Positions 15,276-17,183 of a DNA stretch of 17,183 nucleotides are shown here, in pieces. Both the position numbers and the translations under genes were made by a program. The stretch's first letter is position 1, and the number at the start of each line of letters is the position of its first letter. The notes beneath the pieces are model-generated. The model was not told the DNA's origin and ran no database searches. It was given only the letters and a program-made list of their open reading frames with translations. The stretch covers positions 1-17,183 of the forward strand of contig DAOTUB010000127.1 in NCBI GenBank assembly GCA_034437455.1. Reading direction: 5' to 3'. Source of the DNA: DAOTUB01 sp034437455. GTDB taxonomy: Bacteria; Chloroflexota; Anaerolineae; B4-G1.

Positions 15276-16235
15276 TTACTGGAGCGGCACAAAGCCCAGT
15301 TCGAGCACGATCGCCTGCCCCTCCTCGCCCCGTATCCAATCCAGGTAGGCCTCGATCTCCTCGGTCGGCTCTCCGGCGGTGTACATCTGGAGCGGGCGCG
15401 AGATGGGGTACGTACCGTCGTTGGCCGTCTCGACGGAGGGCAAGACGTGAGGGCTGTCGGCGTCGCGGGCCACGGCGATCACCTTCTGATCGGGCGTCAC
15501 GTAACCCAGGCCGTCGTAGCCAATGGCGTTGGGGTTCTGGCGTACCTCGGTGCTGATCCCTTCGGACGAGGGCATCAGCAGCGTGTCCGGAAAAAAGAGC
15601 AGGTCGCTCTCCTTATCGCCCAAACGGACCACGTTTTCCAAGAAATAGACGTAGGTCCCCGAGTTCGACTCGCGGGAGAGAAGAACGATGGGTCGATCCT
15701 CGCCGCCCACCTCGCGCCAGTTGGCGATCTGGCCCGTGTACATGTCCGAGATCTGCTGCAAGGTAAGCCCGTCCACCGGGTTGGAGGGATGGACCACGAC
15801 GGCGATGGCGTCGCGGGCGACGACGAATTCGACCGGAGAGATGCCGTTCGCCTCGGCAGCGGCGATCTCTTCCGGCTTCATCTTGCGCGAGGCGTTGGCG
15901 ATATCTACCGTGCCGTTGATCATGGCCGTGATACCGGTGCCCGACCCGCCGCCGGTGACGGAGAAGCGGATCTCTGGGTGCAGGGCCATGTACGCATCGG
16001 CCCATCTCACCGCCAGGTTGACCAACGTGTCGGAGCCTTTGTTTTCGATGGTTTGAACGGCTCCAGGCGCATCGTCGGAGACCGACTGCTGCGGCTTGCA
16101 TCCGACGAGCAGTCCGAGCAGGAGTAGGAAGTAGAAAAGGATACGAGGAAGCGGGAAAAGGAGGAAATGCGGCCAGCTATGGGTTGGCCGACGATTGAGC
16201 GAGAGGACGGACGTTTTGATGGACGAATGATTCAT
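15276..16235 (-). CDS. pstS: Phosphate-binding lipoprotein PstS
   Basis: The 319-residue extracytoplasmic receptor delivers phosphate to PstCA. A long N-region (about 31 residues) is followed by a hydrophobic core and lipobox LVGC, so Cys46 should carry the lipid anchor. Mature-domain motifs are GSDTLVNLAVRWADAY, the phosphate-loop GGGSGTGITAMINGTVDIANASR and SRESNSGTYVYFLENV, all typical of the PstS fold, along with a C-terminal GYVTPDQKVIAVA segment. ATG 16235 was chosen because it gives a complete lipoprotein signal; the frame is open further upstream but there it runs through the promoter and under the divergent regulator gene. No clear Shine-Dalgarno precedes it. It is the first gene of the seven-gene unit and has its own promoter. 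Confidence 0.93.
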   Translation of the reverse strand: MNHSSIKTSVLSLNRRPTHSWPHFLLFPLPRILFYFLLLLGLLVGCKPQQSVSDDAPGAVQTIENKGSDTLVNLAVRWADAYMALHPEIRFSVTGGGSGTGITAMINGTVDIANASRKMKPEEIAAAEANGISPVEFVVARDAIAVVVHPSNPVDGLTLQQISDMYTGQIANWREVGGEDRPIVLLSRESNSGTYVYFLENVVRLGDKESDLLFFPDTLLMPSSEGISTEVRQNPNAIGYDGLGYVTPDQKVIAVARDADSPHVLPSVETANDGTYPISRPLQMYTAGEPTEEIEAYLDWIRGEEGQAIVLELGFVPLQ

Positions 16236-16271
16236 AGGATCAGGATCAACGTAGCTCCGTATTTTGCGCCT

Positions 16272-16300
16272 AGTATAACACGGAAGGATAACTGAAGCAA
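16272..16300 (-). promoter_or_regulatory. Promoter of the pst operon
   Basis: On the - strand TTGCTT (16295-16300) and TATACT (16272-16277) are 17 bp apart, with a start expected near 16265 and a leader of about 30 nt before pstS. The weaker -35 box suits a promoter that needs an activator, but I see no recognisable Pho box. Confidence 0.7.
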
Positions 16301-16331
16301 ACGCGGGCCTGCAAGATTGTGCGCCGTCGGA

Positions 16332-16360
16332 TTGACAGCTCGGAGGAATCAAGATATACT
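16332..16360 (+). promoter_or_regulatory. Consensus sigma-70 promoter for the response regulator
   Basis: TTGACA (16332-16337) and TATACT (16355-16360) are separated by exactly 17 bp. Transcription should start near 16367, about 135 nt before the chosen start of the regulator gene. It is divergent from the pst promoter, with about 31 bp between the two -35 boxes. Confidence 0.82.
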
Positions 16361-16502
16361 GGCAGCCACTATGGTAGCCACCGCTCCCCCCCCCCGCAAG
16401 AACTGAGAACAGGCACGTGCAATGAACTGGAACGCCGGATATGGCACGCGTGTGGAGCGCGGCCTGCCCGGCGTTCGCGCGTTTCTGACAAAGGGAAAGA
16501 AA

Positions 16503-17147
16503 ATGGGTAAAACTGCCGAGACCATCCGCGTGTTGCTGGCCGACGACTACCCTGCGATACGTGCAGGGATCCGCACTATCCTGGAAAAAGCGCCCGATGT
16601 CCGAGTCGTGGGCGAGGCAACGGGTGGCGCAGAAGCGATGCAATTGACCGCCCAACTGCGCCCCCAGCTTTTGCTGCTCGACCTGCGTATGCCCGGTCCA
16701 CGACCCGCCGAGATCGCGCGCTGGGTGCGGAATCATTGCCCAGAAACGGAGACGCTGGTGCTGACGGCCCACGATATAGATCGTTACGTGGCAGAGATGA
16801 TGGAGGCGGGAACGGCGGGTTTTCTCACCAAAGAGAAAGCAGAGCAGGCTCTCCTGGGAGCGATACGTCGCGCTGCACGGGGCGAGATTCTCTACACCAA
16901 AGAGCAACGCGCCCGCGCGCGTCGCTGGCGTGAGGAGGTGGGCCAGCGTTGGGAGCGCCTGACCGAGCGAGAACGCCAAGTTCTGGCGTTGATGGCGGAG
17001 GGAAAGACGGATAAAGAGATCGCGCAAGAGCTACAGATCAAGACCAAAACGGTGGGGAACCACGTCAGCAGGATTCTGCGCAAGCTGGGAGTTACCAGCC
17101 GGACCGAGGCAGCGTTGTGGGCGGTGAGAGAGGGGTTTGTGGATTGA
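16503..17147 (+). CDS. NarL/LuxR-type two-component response regulator
   Basis: The 214-residue protein has an N-terminal receiver with the acidic pair Asp14-Asp15, phosphoacceptor Asp60 in LLLLDLRMPG, a Thr in VLTAHD and Lys in FLTKEKAEQ. A charged linker leads to a C-terminal LuxR-type helix-turn-helix (LTERERQVLALMAEGKTDKEIA, then TVGNHVSRILRKLGV). It should bind DNA when phosphorylated; no sensor kinase is in the window. ATG 16503 places IRVLLADD at the usual distance from the start and follows AAAGGGAAAG; an in-frame ATG at 16422 would add 27 residues unlike the family. It is transcribed away from pstS from its own consensus promoter, so it could control the pst unit, itself or something to the right; this is inferred from position only. 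Confidence 0.9.
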   Translation: MGKTAETIRVLLADDYPAIRAGIRTILEKAPDVRVVGEATGGAEAMQLTAQLRPQLLLLDLRMPGPRPAEIARWVRNHCPETETLVLTAHDIDRYVAEMMEAGTAGFLTKEKAEQALLGAIRRAARGEILYTKEQRARARRWREEVGQRWERLTERERQVLALMAEGKTDKEIAQELQIKTKTVGNHVSRILRKLGVTSRTEAALWAVREGFVD

Positions 17148-17149
17148 GG

Positions 17150-17175
17150 CGACGTAGGGAATTTTCCCTATGTCG
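17150..17175. terminator. 12-bp dyad immediately after the response regulator gene
   Basis: CGACGTAGGGAA, a TT centre, and TTCCCTATGTCG pair over 12 positions with one G-T pair. The dyad starts 2 nt after the TGA stop. It could end transcription or serve as a protein-binding site; half of the motif (GTAGGG) recurs at the window edge (17178-17183), hinting that the pattern continues. Confidence 0.4.
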
Positions 17176-17183
17176 GTGTAGGG

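Noticed and set aside
16413..16420. GCACGTGC palindrome before ATG 16422
   Set aside because: Eight bases are expected by chance in this composition and nothing else supports a binding site.
16422..16502. 27-residue N-terminal extension of the response regulator
   Set aside because: It is unlike receiver domains, has a poor ribosome site, and ATG 16503 gives the normal family start.
16236..17027. Long N-terminal extension of pstS in the same frame
   Set aside because: It would run through two promoters and antisense to the response regulator; ATG 16235 begins a complete lipoprotein signal.

Overview
The window looks like a chromosomal segment of a moderately GC-rich anaerobic or facultative bacterium, most plausibly a Chloroflexota (Anaerolineae-like) lineage. 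That guess rests on a long single-chain pyruvate:ferredoxin oxidoreductase, a PstB with a non-standard Q-loop, a receiver-ParA fusion, and gene style. No rRNA or other phylogenetic marker is present, so the taxonomy is an inference. I see no tRNA, rRNA, CRISPR array, insertion sequence or prophage gene.

Left part (1-4497, + strand). It opens with a small cluster of AT-rich 15-bp repeats. These abut a gene for a stand-alone GyrI-like effector-binding domain whose reading frame continues upstream of any usable start, so it looks like the tail of a MerR- or AraC-type regulator that lost its DNA-binding half. After a strong hairpin come a lipoprotein alpha/beta hydrolase and, overlapping it by 4 nt, an RlmI-type rRNA methyltransferase broken by one missing base near 1947. 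A perfect 33-nt palindrome separates this from a YgiQ-family radical SAM gene.

Middle part (4499-9662, - strand). A MATE/MOP-type membrane transporter resembling ANKH (progressive ankylosis protein) ends 1 bp from the ygiQ-like gene and has a textbook sigma-70 promoter. Upstream lies the 1188-residue nifJ (PFOR), with a strong GTG start site, a likely terminator behind it and a dyad over its proposed -35 box.

Right part (9890-16235, - strand). Seven closely packed genes read as one unit: pstS, pstC, pstA and pstB (high-affinity phosphate import), then a receiver-domain/ParA-like ATPase fusion, a carbon-nitrogen hydrolase and a SuhB-type inositol monophosphatase. Four neighbouring pairs are separated by 17-53 nt or overlap by 1 nt, and the last three genes overlap by 4 nt each. 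No phoU is present; the receiver-ParA fusion sits where phoU often follows pstB. This arrangement is the most interesting feature of the window.

Right edge (16236-17183). Back-to-back promoters drive the pst unit leftwards and a NarL/LuxR-type response regulator rightwards. The regulator has a leader of about 135 nt with a C10 tract, and a 26-nt dyad lies 2 nt after its stop codon. No sensor kinase is visible for either receiver protein.
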